A stretch of 13,937 bases of DNA from NCBI GenBank assembly GCA_025360265.1, contig JANYCP010000282.1, positions 1 to 13,937 on the forward strand, in the 5' to 3' direction. Below, piece by piece: positions 7,185-13,937 of the stretch (position 1 is its first letter; every line of letters begins with the position of its first letter). The notes under the pieces were generated by a model. It saw only the letters and a program-made list of their open reading frames with translations, ran no database searches and was not told where the DNA came from. This DNA is from Gemmatimonadota bacterium. Lineage in GTDB: Bacteria; Gemmatimonadota; Gemmatimonadetes; Gemmatimonadales; GWC2-71-9. The position numbers and the translations under genes were made by a program.

Positions 7185-8159
7185 ATGCAACTGACAGACG
7201 CTGAACGCAAAATGGGGCGCAAGATCGAGGTCCTGAAGGATCTGGAATCGATCGTGCACGCCATGATGGTTGAACATGAGAAGAAGCGCGAACTCTGGAT
7301 GCCGCATGACCTCCTTTCGGCACCGGAAGGGGTCGATCCCGACGAGCACATCAAGCAACTGCGGGCACGCGTCGCCGGCGTGCCGGATGCCGCGCGCGCC
7401 GCTCTCGCGCTGAATACGCTCACCGAAGAAGGACTGCCACATTTCCATCGCCTGCTCGCCGTGTACCTCGGCGACGACTCGCACTGGCGCAACTGGAACA
7501 ATCTCTGGACCGCGGAAGAAGACCGCCACGGGACGGTGCTGAGCGAGTACATGCGCGACACGAATGTTGTGGACCAACGCAAGATGGAAATGCTCAAGTT
7601 CGAATACATCAAGGCGGGATTCAATCCGGAGTGGGACAAGGACCCCTACCGGGTGTTTGTCTACACGACGCTCCAGGAACGCGCGACGCAACACTCGCAC
7701 GCCAACACCGGTCGGGTGATTGAAGAATATGAGCCGTTGCTCGGTGGCATCCTTTCCAAGATCGCCATGGAAGAAGCGCGGCATTTCACGTTCTATCGCC
7801 GCGTGTTCACCGAAATCCTCAAGCGCGATCCGAGTGAGGCGCTCCGTTCAGCGGCGCACGTGCTGCCATCGATCGACATGCCCGGCATCACCATTCCGGG
7901 GTTCAAGGATTTCTCCGACGTCATCCGGCGTTCCGGCATCTATGGGCCGCGCGACTACTTGCGCATCGTGCAGGACCAGCTGGCACACTGGCGTATCGAG
8001 GCGCTCGAAGGACTCGATGAGTGGGGCCGCAAGGCGCAGGAGACGATGCTCGGCGTCCCCGACCGTCTCAAGCGCATCGCCGACATCATGGAAACGCGTT
8101 CGCGCGCCAAGACCTTCGCGTTCGAGGTGGCATTCGCGCGCGAGTTCGTGATGGAGTAG
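7185..8159 (+). CDS. Acyl-ACP desaturase (soluble di-iron, FAB2/DesA family)
   Basis: A 324-residue soluble enzyme of the plant stearoyl-ACP desaturase family (FA_desaturase_2), which puts a cis double bond into an acyl chain on acyl carrier protein using O2 and ferredoxin electrons. All expected di-iron ligands are visible: E81/E82 in 'TEEGLPHFH', E112 and H115 in 'WTAEEDRHG', E165 in 'LQERATQHSHANT', and E197 and H200 in 'IAMEEARHF'. The plant enzymes have 'EENRHG' and 'DEKRHE' at these places, so the motif variants are conservative. There is no transit peptide and no membrane segment. The start has AGGGA four bases upstream. The 129-base spacer before it holds only a short inverted repeat (tgcac, 9 bases, gtgca, near 7072), with no clear promoter. 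Regiospecificity and chain length cannot be read from sequence. An aerobic lifestyle is implied. Confidence 0.9.
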   Translation: MQLTDAERKMGRKIEVLKDLESIVHAMMVEHEKKRELWMPHDLLSAPEGVDPDEHIKQLRARVAGVPDAARAALALNTLTEEGLPHFHRLLAVYLGDDSHWRNWNNLWTAEEDRHGTVLSEYMRDTNVVDQRKMEMLKFEYIKAGFNPEWDKDPYRVFVYTTLQERATQHSHANTGRVIEEYEPLLGGILSKIAMEEARHFTFYRRVFTEILKRDPSEALRSAAHVLPSIDMPGITIPGFKDFSDVIRRSGIYGPRDYLRIVQDQLAHWRIEALEGLDEWGRKAQETMLGVPDRLKRIADIMETRSRAKTFAFEVAFAREFVME

Positions 8160-8162
8160 TCG

Positions 8163-8750
8163 GTGGACATCGAAGTCGCGATCGGCCTCGTCGTGCTCGG
8201 CGTCCGCATTCTTGTCGCGGGCGCCTTTCTGTTGTCACTCATCGTCGCGTTTTCGTATTCTCTCGTGCGCAAAGGCTACCTGAAGCCGTTCGGTTGGTGG
8301 GCCAACCTGGTGCGTCGCGTGAGTGAACCGCTGCTGCGACCCCTGGAACGCCGCCTGGTTCGCGCTGGCGCCAACCCGGTGGACGCGCCGGCCTGGCTGG
8401 CCGGCGTCACGCTTGTCGGCGGACTTGTGGTGGTGGGTCTGGTCAATTGGCTGATCGGATTCGGATTGTCGATCTACGACGCCATCCAGGCCGGTGCATT
8501 ACTGGCGGTTGTCGCACGCAGCATCTTCGAGGTGCTCAAGCTCGCGATCTGGGTCAGCGTCCTCGCCTCGTGGTTCAGCATCTCACCGTACTCGAAGTTC
8601 ATGCGAGTGGTGCATGGCCTCACCGACTGGATTGTCGAGCCGATCCGGCGGGTCATGCCACGTATCGGCATGCTCGATTTCTCGCCGTTGATTGCCTACT
8701 TCGTGTTATCTTTCGCCGAACGAATGGTGATGCAGGGCCTGTTCCTGTAG
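8163..8750 (+). CDS. YggT-family integral membrane protein
   Basis: A 195-residue protein with two tandem YggT units. Each unit has hydrophobic helices followed by an amphipathic stretch: 'RVSEPLLRPLERRLVRAG' in the first and 'DWIVEPIRRVMPRIGMLD' in the second, the latter leading into 'FSPLIAYFVL'. The pattern of a hydrophobic pair flanking 'EPIRR..P..G..DFSP' is diagnostic. The family is widely conserved in the inner membrane; its molecular function is poorly known, with links to cell division/shape and osmotic stress reported in some groups. The GTG start at 8163 comes three bases after the desaturase stop, with GGAG at the end of that gene as a ribosome site, so the two are probably translated in sequence. 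The stop is 59 bases before metH. Confidence 0.85.
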   Translation: MDIEVAIGLVVLGVRILVAGAFLLSLIVAFSYSLVRKGYLKPFGWWANLVRRVSEPLLRPLERRLVRAGANPVDAPAWLAGVTLVGGLVVVGLVNWLIGFGLSIYDAIQAGALLAVVARSIFEVLKLAIWVSVLASWFSISPYSKFMRVVHGLTDWIVEPIRRVMPRIGMLDFSPLIAYFVLSFAERMVMQGLFL

Positions 8751-8797
8751 GAAGAACGTGGCGATTTCCACTTTGCGGCCACGAAAAACAATCCGCT

Positions 8798-8801
8798 AAG
8801 G
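8798..8801 (+). promoter_or_regulatory. Ribosome binding site supporting the TTG start of metH
   Basis: AAGG lies eight bases before the TTG at 8810. It supports this TTG as the start, since the open frame upstream runs back through the YggT gene in another frame and contains no ATG in the intergenic part. Confidence 0.5.
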
Positions 8802-8809
8802 CGCGACCA

Positions 8810-11800
8810 TTGAACGATCCTGACCAGAAACGTTCGCGACGACTGCAGCAGCTCCCAGCCCTGCTGCGCGAGCGTGTGCTGGTGCTCGACGGCGCGATGG
8901 GAACCATGCTGCAACGCGCCGGCCTGGTCGAGGCAGACTACCGCGGTGACCGCTTCGCCGACTCGACGCGCGACCTCAAGGGCAATCACGATCTGCTCTG
9001 CATCACCCGACCGAATGTTGTGCGCGATGTACACGCGGCGTACCTGGCCGCCGGCGCCGACATCGTCGAGACGAATTCATTCAACGCCACGAGCATCTCG
9101 CAAGCCGACTACGGCATGCAGGCAGCAGTGCGCGACATCAACGCCGCCGCCGCTCGCGTCGCGCGCGACGCCTGCGACGCCGCCGAAACAGTCGAACGAC
9201 CCCGTTACGTCGCTGGTGTCCTCGGCCCGACGTCCAGCACCGCATCGCTCTCGCCGAAAGTCGACGATCCGTCCTTCCGCAATGTCACCTTCGATCAACT
9301 GGCTGCGGCGTATCGTGAAGCCGCCGATGGGCTGATCGCCGGCGGCGCGGACCTGCTCCTCATCGAGACGATCTTCGACACGCTCAACGCGAAGGCGGCG
9401 ATCTTCGGCATCGAGCAGTTGTTCGACACGCTGGGCTTCCGGATTCCGATCATGATCTCCGGCACGATTACCGATCGCAGTGGACGGACATTGTCGGGGC
9501 AGACCGCCGAGGCGTTCTGGATATCGGTGGCGCATGCCCGGCCCCTTTCGGTGGGCCTCAACTGCGCACTCGGTCCTGACCTCCTTCGCCAATACGTGCA
9601 GGATCTCTCGCGCATCGCCGACGTGGCAATCTCAGCACACCCAAACGCCGGACTCCCCAACGCGCTCGGCGGATACGACCTCGACGCCGAAGCGATGGCA
9701 GAGGCGCTGGGCGAATGGGCGAAATCAGGGCTGGTGAACATTGTTGGTGGATGTTGTGGCACGACGCCGGAGCACATCGCGGCGATTGCGAAGGCAGTGC
9801 ATGGGGTGAAGCCACGACCCCTCATCCCGAGCCGCAGGCGAGCGACCTCCTCAAGCGTTTCGACTGATGTCCAAGGCGATACGAGCGGGGAGGTCCTTCG
9901 CTTCGCTCAGGAGGAGGGGTACACACAGCTCTCCGGCCTCGAACCATTCCTCATCCGCCCCGACTCCCTCTTTGTCAATGTCGGCGAACGGACCAACGTC
10001 ACCGGATCGCGTCGCTTCGCCAAGCTGATTCTCGAGGAGCAGTACGAACCGGCGCTTGAAGTCGCCCGCCAGCAAGTCGACGCCGGTGCCCAGATGATCG
10101 ATGTCAACTTCGACGAAGCACTGCTGGACGGCGACGCGGCGATGAGCAAGTTCCTTCGCCTCATTGCCTCCGATCCCGCGATCGCGCGCGTTCCCGTCAT
10201 GGTGGACTCATCGCGCTGGAGCGTGATCGAGGCCGGCCTCAAATGCCTGCAGGGGAAAGGCGTGGTGAACTCGCTGTCGCTCAAGGAGGGCGAGGCGAAG
10301 TTCCTCGAACAAGCGCACCTGGTGCATCGCTACGGTGCAGCTGCGGTAGTGATGGCGTTCGATGAGAAGGGACAGGCCGAGACGGTGGAGCAGCGCGTCG
10401 ACATTCTGGAACGTGCCTTCCGGCTGCTGGTGGACGTGGTGGGGTTTGCCCCGGAAGACGTGATCCTCGACGCGAACGTCTTCGCCGTTGGCACCGGCAT
10501 CGAGGCGCATGCCGACTATGGCAATGCGTTCGTCGAGGCGGTGCGCCAGGTCAAGATTCGTTGCCCCGGCGCACTCACCAGCGGCGGCATCAGCAATGTG
10601 TCGTTCTCGTTCCGCGGGAACGACGCCGTGCGCGAGGCGATTCACGCCGTCTTCCTCGAACGCGCTATCGCGGCGGGACTCGACATGGGCATCGTCAATG
10701 CCGGGCAGCTGCCGGTGATTGACGATCTCGATCCTGAGCTCCGCGAGCGCGTGGCAGACGTGCTCTGGAACCGGCGCGCTGATGCGACCGAGCGGTTGCT
10801 CGAAGTGGCCGATCGTGCCAAGGGCCGCGTCGCCGCTGGTGCGGACCTGTCGTGGCGCGAAGGGAGTGCCGAGGCACGGCTGTCGTTCGCACTGGTCCAC
10901 GGCATCGCCGAGTTTGTCGAACCGGACGTTGAGGAAGCGCGTCAGTCGGCGAAGCAACCACTCGATGTGATCGAAGGACCGCTGATGACCGGCATGAGCC
11001 AGGTGGGCGATCTCTTTGCCGCGGGCAAGATGTTCCTGCCGCAGGTGGTGAAAAGCGCCCGCGTGATGAAGCGTGCGGTGGCGTACCTCGTGCCGTTCCT
11101 CGAAGCGCAACGTGTCGGCAAGCCGGCGCGCGCCCGCGGCAAGATTCTCATGGCCACAGTGAAGGGCGACGTTCACGACATCGGCAAGAACATTGTCGGC
11201 GTCGTTCTTCAGTGCAACGAATGGGATGTCATCGATCTCGGCGTCATGGTGCCGGTGGCGAAAATTCTCGAGACGGCGAAGAGTGAAAAGGTCGACCTGG
11301 TTGGCTTGTCAGGACTCATCACGCCGTCACTGGATGAAATGGCATTCGTCGCGGCGGAATTCGAGCGCGAACAGCTCGACATCCCGATCATGATCGGTGG
11401 TGCGACCACGTCCAAGGCGCACACGGCGATACGGATTGCGCCGGCATACAGCGGCCCGGTGGTGCATGTCCTCGATGCATCGCGAGCGGTTGGCGTCGCC
11501 GGCGCACTCTGGGACCAGTCGCGCCGCCCGGAATTCGTGGCGAAGCTCAACGAAGAGTACGCCAAGGTGCGTGCCGACCGCGCCGGCGAGCATCAGGGCG
11601 CGCTGATCACCATTGAGGACGCCCGCGCCAATCGCTTCCAGGTCGATCTGTCGCTGACGCCACCGGAGCCTTCGTTTCTCGGTGTGCGTGCGTTCGATCA
11701 GTGGCCACTCGCCGAGCTCCGGACCATGATCGACTGGACGCCGTTCTTCCAGACATGGGAAATGCAGGGCGCCTACCCGGCGATTCTGAAGCACCCGGTA

Positions 11801-12583
11801 CACGGCAAGGCGGCACAGGAACTGTTCGACGACGCACAACGGCTGCTCGACGAAATCGATACCGGAAACCTGTTGGTTGCCCGAGCTGCGGTGGGATTCT
11901 GGCCTGCGAACGCGGTTGGCGACGACATCGAGCTGTACGCTGACGCGTCATGCGCGGATCAACGCGCTGTGATGCATTCGTTGCGACAACAGGCAAGCCG
12001 CAAGGACGCGCGAGCGGCGTTTGCGCTGTCCGATTTCGTGGCACCGAAGGAAACTGGCATCGCGGATTTCGTTGGTGCCTTCGCCGTGACCGCAGGCCAT
12101 GGACTCGAGCACATCGTTGCGGCGGCGAAGGCTACTCATGACGACTATCGCGCCATTCTCGCATCGGCGCTGGCCGATCGACTTGCGGAAGCATTCGCGG
12201 AACGACTGCACCAAGAGGTGCGCCGGACGCTCTGGGGCTACGCGCCGAATGAACTGCTCACCAATGACGATCTCATGCACGAGCGCTACCAGGGAATTCG
12301 CCCGGCACCGGGATACCCGGCTTGCCCAGATCATACGGAAAAAGCGACACTCGCCACGCTGCTCGATCTCGAGCGCAACACCGGCATCACCCTGACTGAG
12401 AGCTTCGCCATGCTGCCCGGCGCATCGGTGAGCGGCTGGTATTTCTGGCGCCCGGACGCCCGGTACTTCGGTGTCGGACGGATAGGGCGCGATCAGGTTG
12501 AAGACTACGCCGCCCGTAAGGGATGGAGTGTCGACCAAGCGGAGCGATGGCTGTCTCCGGTGCTCGGATACACGAGGAAGTAG
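8810..12583 (+). CDS. metH: Cobalamin-dependent methionine synthase
   Basis: Transfers the methyl group of 5-methyltetrahydrofolate to homocysteine through cob(I)alamin, giving methionine. About 1257 residues from the TTG at 8810 (E. coli MetH: 1227). All four modules are present. The homocysteine domain starts at 'DGAMGTML', with zinc ligands C252 in 'GLNCALGP' and C315/C316 in 'GGCCGTT'. The pterin domain opens 'SLFVNVGERTNVTGS'. The cobalamin module has a cap, then 'DVHDIGKN' with the axial H789, and 'GGATTSKAHT'. The AdoMet reactivation domain includes 'RPAPGYPACPDHTEK' (R1164) and 'SFAMLPGASVSGWYF'. Compared with E. coli, about 27 extra residues lie between the first two modules, and they coincide with an inverted-repeat element (residues 337-370). 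With all key residues intact the enzyme should be active. I see no cobalamin or SAM riboswitch in the 59-base leader. A second homocysteine methyltransferase gene follows two bases after the stop. Confidence 0.97.
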   Translation: MNDPDQKRSRRLQQLPALLRERVLVLDGAMGTMLQRAGLVEADYRGDRFADSTRDLKGNHDLLCITRPNVVRDVHAAYLAAGADIVETNSFNATSISQADYGMQAAVRDINAAAARVARDACDAAETVERPRYVAGVLGPTSSTASLSPKVDDPSFRNVTFDQLAAAYREAADGLIAGGADLLLIETIFDTLNAKAAIFGIEQLFDTLGFRIPIMISGTITDRSGRTLSGQTAEAFWISVAHARPLSVGLNCALGPDLLRQYVQDLSRIADVAISAHPNAGLPNALGGYDLDAEAMAEALGEWAKSGLVNIVGGCCGTTPEHIAAIAKAVHGVKPRPLIPSRRRATSSSVSTDVQGDTSGEVLRFAQEEGYTQLSGLEPFLIRPDSLFVNVGERTNVTGSRRFAKLILEEQYEPALEVARQQVDAGAQMIDVNFDEALLDGDAAMSKFLRLIASDPAIARVPVMVDSSRWSVIEAGLKCLQGKGVVNSLSLKEGEAKFLEQAHLVHRYGAAAVVMAFDEKGQAETVEQRVDILERAFRLLVDVVGFAPEDVILDANVFAVGTGIEAHADYGNAFVEAVRQVKIRCPGALTSGGISNVSFSFRGNDAVREAIHAVFLERAIAAGLDMGIVNAGQLPVIDDLDPELRERVADVLWNRRADATERLLEVADRAKGRVAAGADLSWREGSAEARLSFALVHGIAEFVEPDVEEARQSAKQPLDVIEGPLMTGMSQVGDLFAAGKMFLPQVVKSARVMKRAVAYLVPFLEAQRVGKPARARGKILMATVKGDVHDIGKNIVGVVLQCNEWDVIDLGVMVPVAKILETAKSEKVDLVGLSGLITPSLDEMAFVAAEFEREQLDIPIMIGGATTSKAHTAIRIAPAYSGPVVHVLDASRAVGVAGALWDQSRRPEFVAKLNEEYAKVRADRAGEHQGALITIEDARANRFQVDLSLTPPEPSFLGVRAFDQWPLAELRTMIDWTPFFQTWEMQGAYPAILKHPVHGKAAQELFDDAQRLLDEIDTGNLLVARAAVGFWPANAVGDDIELYADASCADQRAVMHSLRQQASRKDARAAFALSDFVAPKETGIADFVGAFAVTAGHGLEHIVAAAKATHDDYRAILASALADRLAEAFAERLHQEVRRTLWGYAPNELLTNDDLMHERYQGIRPAPGYPACPDHTEKATLATLLDLERNTGITLTESFAMLPGASVSGWYFWRPDARYFGVGRIGRDQVEDYAARKGWSVDQAERWLSPVLGYTRK
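9818..9919. repeat. Inverted-repeat element read in frame inside metH
   Basis: 102 bp with imperfect inverted arms at 9818-9849 (starting cccctcatcccgagcc) and 9888-9919 (ggaggtccttcgcttcgctc and onward), around a core of about 38 bases. The arms match those of the intergenic copy at 4768-4852. The element begins exactly on a codon boundary and spans exactly 34 codons, residues 337-370 of MetH, with no stop. It encodes a polar, probably disordered linker including 'SGEVLRFAQEEG'. It falls between the homocysteine and folate-binding modules, where a linker can grow without harming either fold. Confidence 0.8.
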
Positions 12584-12585
12584 CA

Positions 12586-13665
12586 ATGCCAACACTGCGC
12601 GAACTGCTTGCCGACGGACGTATTCACGTGATCGACGGCGCAATGGGCACAATGCTGTACGACAAGGGAATTTTTCTCAACGCCTGCTTTGATGAGCTGG
12701 TCGTCAAGGCACCGGATATCGTCAGCGCCGTGCACATTGCCTATGCCGACGCCGGCGCCGAAATCATCGAGACGAATACGTTTGGCGCGAATCCGATCAA
12801 GCTGATGCAGTACGGACTGGCGGACGACGTCGAGACTCTCAACACCGCGGCGACGCGTCTCGCCCGCAAGGCCGTTGGCCCGCATTGCGCGGTGGTTGGC
12901 GCGATCGGCCCGCTCGGCGTGCGGCTCGAGCCGTTCGGCGAACTTGGAGTCGATGAGGCCGAAGCAGCGTTCGGTCGTCAGGTGGACGGACTCCTCACCG
13001 GCGGGGTTGACGGATTCTGTCTCGAGACGTTCTCAGATGTCGCGGAGCTCGAAGCGGCCATTCGTGCGATACGGGCCCGCAGCGATCTTCCGGTAATTGC
13101 GCAGATGACTGTCGGGCCGGACGGACGCACCGGTTACGGCACCGATCCCGAAACTTTCGGGCCGGCGCTTGAAGCCGCCGGTGCAGATGTCATCGGTGTG
13201 AACTGCTCGATCGGACCGCAGATCGTCCTGGAAGCAATCGAGAAACTCGTGCGGGTGGTGCACCTCCCCGTGTCAGCGCAGCCCAACGCTGGCCTGCCAC
13301 GTGATGTCGCCGATCGCAAGATCTATATGGCGAGTCCGGAATACATGGCGGAGTATGCCCGACGCATGGTGGAAGCCGGCGCGCGATTCGTCGGCGGATG
13401 TTGCGGCACGACACCCGCACACATCAAGGCGATTCGGGCGTTTGTTCGCAGCGCGCAGCCGCGGTCTCGACTCGGTCGTTCCGACCTCGCTCGACCTGAC
13501 GGTTCACCCCAACTGAGCGGCATCGCCGGACCGGACGGGTCACCTCGACCGAGCGGCATCGCCGGACCGGATGGGTCACCTCGACCAAGCGGCATCGCCG
13601 GACCGGACGGGTCACCTCGACCCACGTCTGAAGCAAGGCTTGGGGCTCCCGGCCCGGGAACTTGA
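12586..13665 (+). CDS. Stand-alone homocysteine S-methyltransferase domain protein with a repeat-encoded tail
   Basis: A 359-residue protein whose first 293 residues are a complete homocysteine S-methyltransferase barrel. It opens with 'IDGAMGTMLYDKG' (D17 onward), has 'ETNTFGANPIKL', and carries the zinc ligands C207 in 'GVNCSIGP' and C272/C273 in 'GGCCGTT'. It most resembles the N-terminal half of YitJ-type bifunctional enzymes (homocysteine methyltransferase plus methylenetetrahydrofolate reductase), but no reductase domain follows. Residues 294-359 are instead a low-complexity tail with three copies of SGIAGPDGSPRP. The start at 12586 has GAGGAAG five bases upstream; the longer open frame overlaps metH and is not needed. 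The gene begins two bases after the metH stop, so the two are almost certainly co-translated. The methyl donor is unknown: S-methylmethionine, betaine, SAM or a folate are all possible. It could also work with a separate partner protein. Confidence 0.85.
   Translation: MPTLRELLADGRIHVIDGAMGTMLYDKGIFLNACFDELVVKAPDIVSAVHIAYADAGAEIIETNTFGANPIKLMQYGLADDVETLNTAATRLARKAVGPHCAVVGAIGPLGVRLEPFGELGVDEAEAAFGRQVDGLLTGGVDGFCLETFSDVAELEAAIRAIRARSDLPVIAQMTVGPDGRTGYGTDPETFGPALEAAGADVIGVNCSIGPQIVLEAIEKLVRVVHLPVSAQPNAGLPRDVADRKIYMASPEYMAEYARRMVEAGARFVGGCCGTTPAHIKAIRAFVRSAQPRSRLGRSDLARPDGSPQLSGIAGPDGSPRPSGIAGPDGSPRPSGIAGPDGSPRPTSEARLGAPGPGT
13463..13496. repeat. Imperfect palindrome at the start of the repeat tail
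   Basis: ggtctcgactcggtcg (13463-13478) is nearly the reverse complement of cgacctcgctcgacc (13482-13496), separated by three bases. It lies inside the coding region, immediately after the last residues that belong to the homocysteine methyltransferase fold. It looks like a REP-type palindrome that became coding sequence. The pairing has mismatches, so the hairpin is moderate. Confidence 0.5.
13515..13622. repeat. 36-bp tandem repeat, three copies
   Basis: Three head-to-tail units at 13515-13550, 13551-13586 and 13587-13622. Copies 2 and 3 each differ from copy 1 by one base (a c-to-t change at unit position 22 and a g-to-a change at position 1). A degenerate 20-base partial copy precedes them (about 13495-13514). 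The period is a multiple of three, and each unit encodes SGIAGPDGSPRP. Near identity at the DNA level, including third codon positions, points to recent duplication rather than long selection on the peptide. Confidence 0.95.
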
Positions 13666-13690
13666 CGCAACTCTCCGAATTTATTGCGGC

Positions 13691-13937
13691 ATGGATCAGG
13701 GACGCGGGCCTGCTGTGCTGGTGACAGGGGGGGCGGGTTACATCGGCGCTCATACCGCCAAGGCGCTGCATTCACGGGGCTACACGCCGGTCGTCTACGA
13801 CAATCTGAGTTCGGGCTTCCGCGCCGCGGTGCAATGGGGGCCGCTGGTGGAGGGCGACGTCGCCGACGAAGAACGCCTCGTCGGCGTCATCGGGGCGCAC
13901 CGCGTGCAGGCCGTCATCCACTTCGCGGGACTCATTG
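13691..13937 (+). CDS. galE: UDP-glucose 4-epimerase, N-terminal part
   Basis: An open frame of 82 codons cut by the window edge. It starts at the ATG at 13691, 25 bases after the previous stop. The N-terminus is an extended-SDR Rossmann fold: 'VLVTGGAGYIGAHTAKAL' with the NAD-binding GGAGYIG at residues 13-19, the acidic end of the second strand in 'VVYDNLSSG' (D37), 'EGDVADEERL' for adenine contact, and 'VIHFAGLI' at 75-82. This pattern is typical of GalE, which interconverts UDP-glucose and UDP-galactose for surface polysaccharides or galactose use. The catalytic YxxxK lies beyond the edge, so a related sugar-nucleotide epimerase cannot be fully excluded. There is no strong Shine-Dalgarno sequence. 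Confidence 0.88.
   Translation, partial: MDQGRGPAVLVTGGAGYIGAHTAKALHSRGYTPVVYDNLSSGFRAAVQWGPLVEGDVADEERLVGVIGAHRVQAVIHFAGLI

Noticed and set aside
8757..8783. Inverted repeat cgtggc/gccacg in the metH leader as a riboswitch or terminator
   Set aside because: The stem is only six pairs with a 15-base loop, and the 59-base spacer is too short and lacks any cobalamin or SAM riboswitch motif.
8447..8809. Extension of the metH frame upstream through the YggT gene
   Set aside because: The YggT frame has clear family sequence there. The extension has none, and the TTG at 8810 has a ribosome site and matches the family's N-terminus (homocysteine zinc ligands offset by only five residues from E. coli).
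13515..13622. CRISPR array
   Set aside because: The 36-bp units are directly adjacent with no spacers, lie in a coding frame, and no cas genes are present.
13662..13687. Possible sigma-70 promoter (ttgacg and tattgc) before galE
   Set aside because: The spacing is only 14 bases, and the -10 candidate lies three bases from the start codon.

Overview
The window looks like a piece of a high-GC, Gram-negative-type bacterial chromosome. My best guess is Gemmatimonadota or a close relative. The grounds are GC-rich codon use, free use of GTG and TTG starts, secreted proteins whose signal peptides end in 'TAQ' or 'SAQ', and a plant-type soluble acyl-ACP desaturase next to ordinary housekeeping genes. 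No 16S or other marker is present, so this assignment is inference.

Left half, minus strand, read from high to low coordinates: a class A penicillin-binding protein (2616-4715), the proline-catabolic dehydrogenase PruA (957-2579), a secreted protein of unknown function (218-940) and the start of a probable secreted M20-type metallo-hydrolase (1-168, cut by the window edge). Gaps are 16-49 bases, so the four could be one transcript. The two junctions around the unknown gene carry 7-bp tandem repeats.

Right half, plus strand: a small lipoprotein (4909-5289), a GC-rich hairpin, an MgtE-type magnesium transporter (5354-6784), a small six-cysteine membrane-anchored protein one base downstream (6786-7055), an acyl-ACP desaturase (7185-8159), a YggT-family membrane protein (8163-8750), full-length cobalamin-dependent methionine synthase MetH (8810-12583, TTG start), a stand-alone homocysteine S-methyltransferase domain protein (12586-13665), and the start of a GalE-like UDP-glucose 4-epimerase (13691 to the edge). 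The two strands diverge from the 193-bp spacer 4716-4908.

The gene content is mostly ordinary: cell wall synthesis, proline breakdown, magnesium uptake, fatty-acid unsaturation and methionine/one-carbon metabolism. I see no defence system, CRISPR array, prophage, tRNA or rRNA. The most interesting signal is repetitive DNA. An inverted-repeat element of about 85-100 bp occurs twice, once in the divergent promoter spacer and once inside metH. The metH copy is read in frame as exactly 34 codons between the homocysteine and folate domains. The next gene, the second homocysteine methyltransferase, carries a different repeat (three 36-bp units) as its C-terminal tail. Both homocysteine methyltransferase genes therefore appear to have taken up repeat DNA as coding sequence without losing their catalytic residues.
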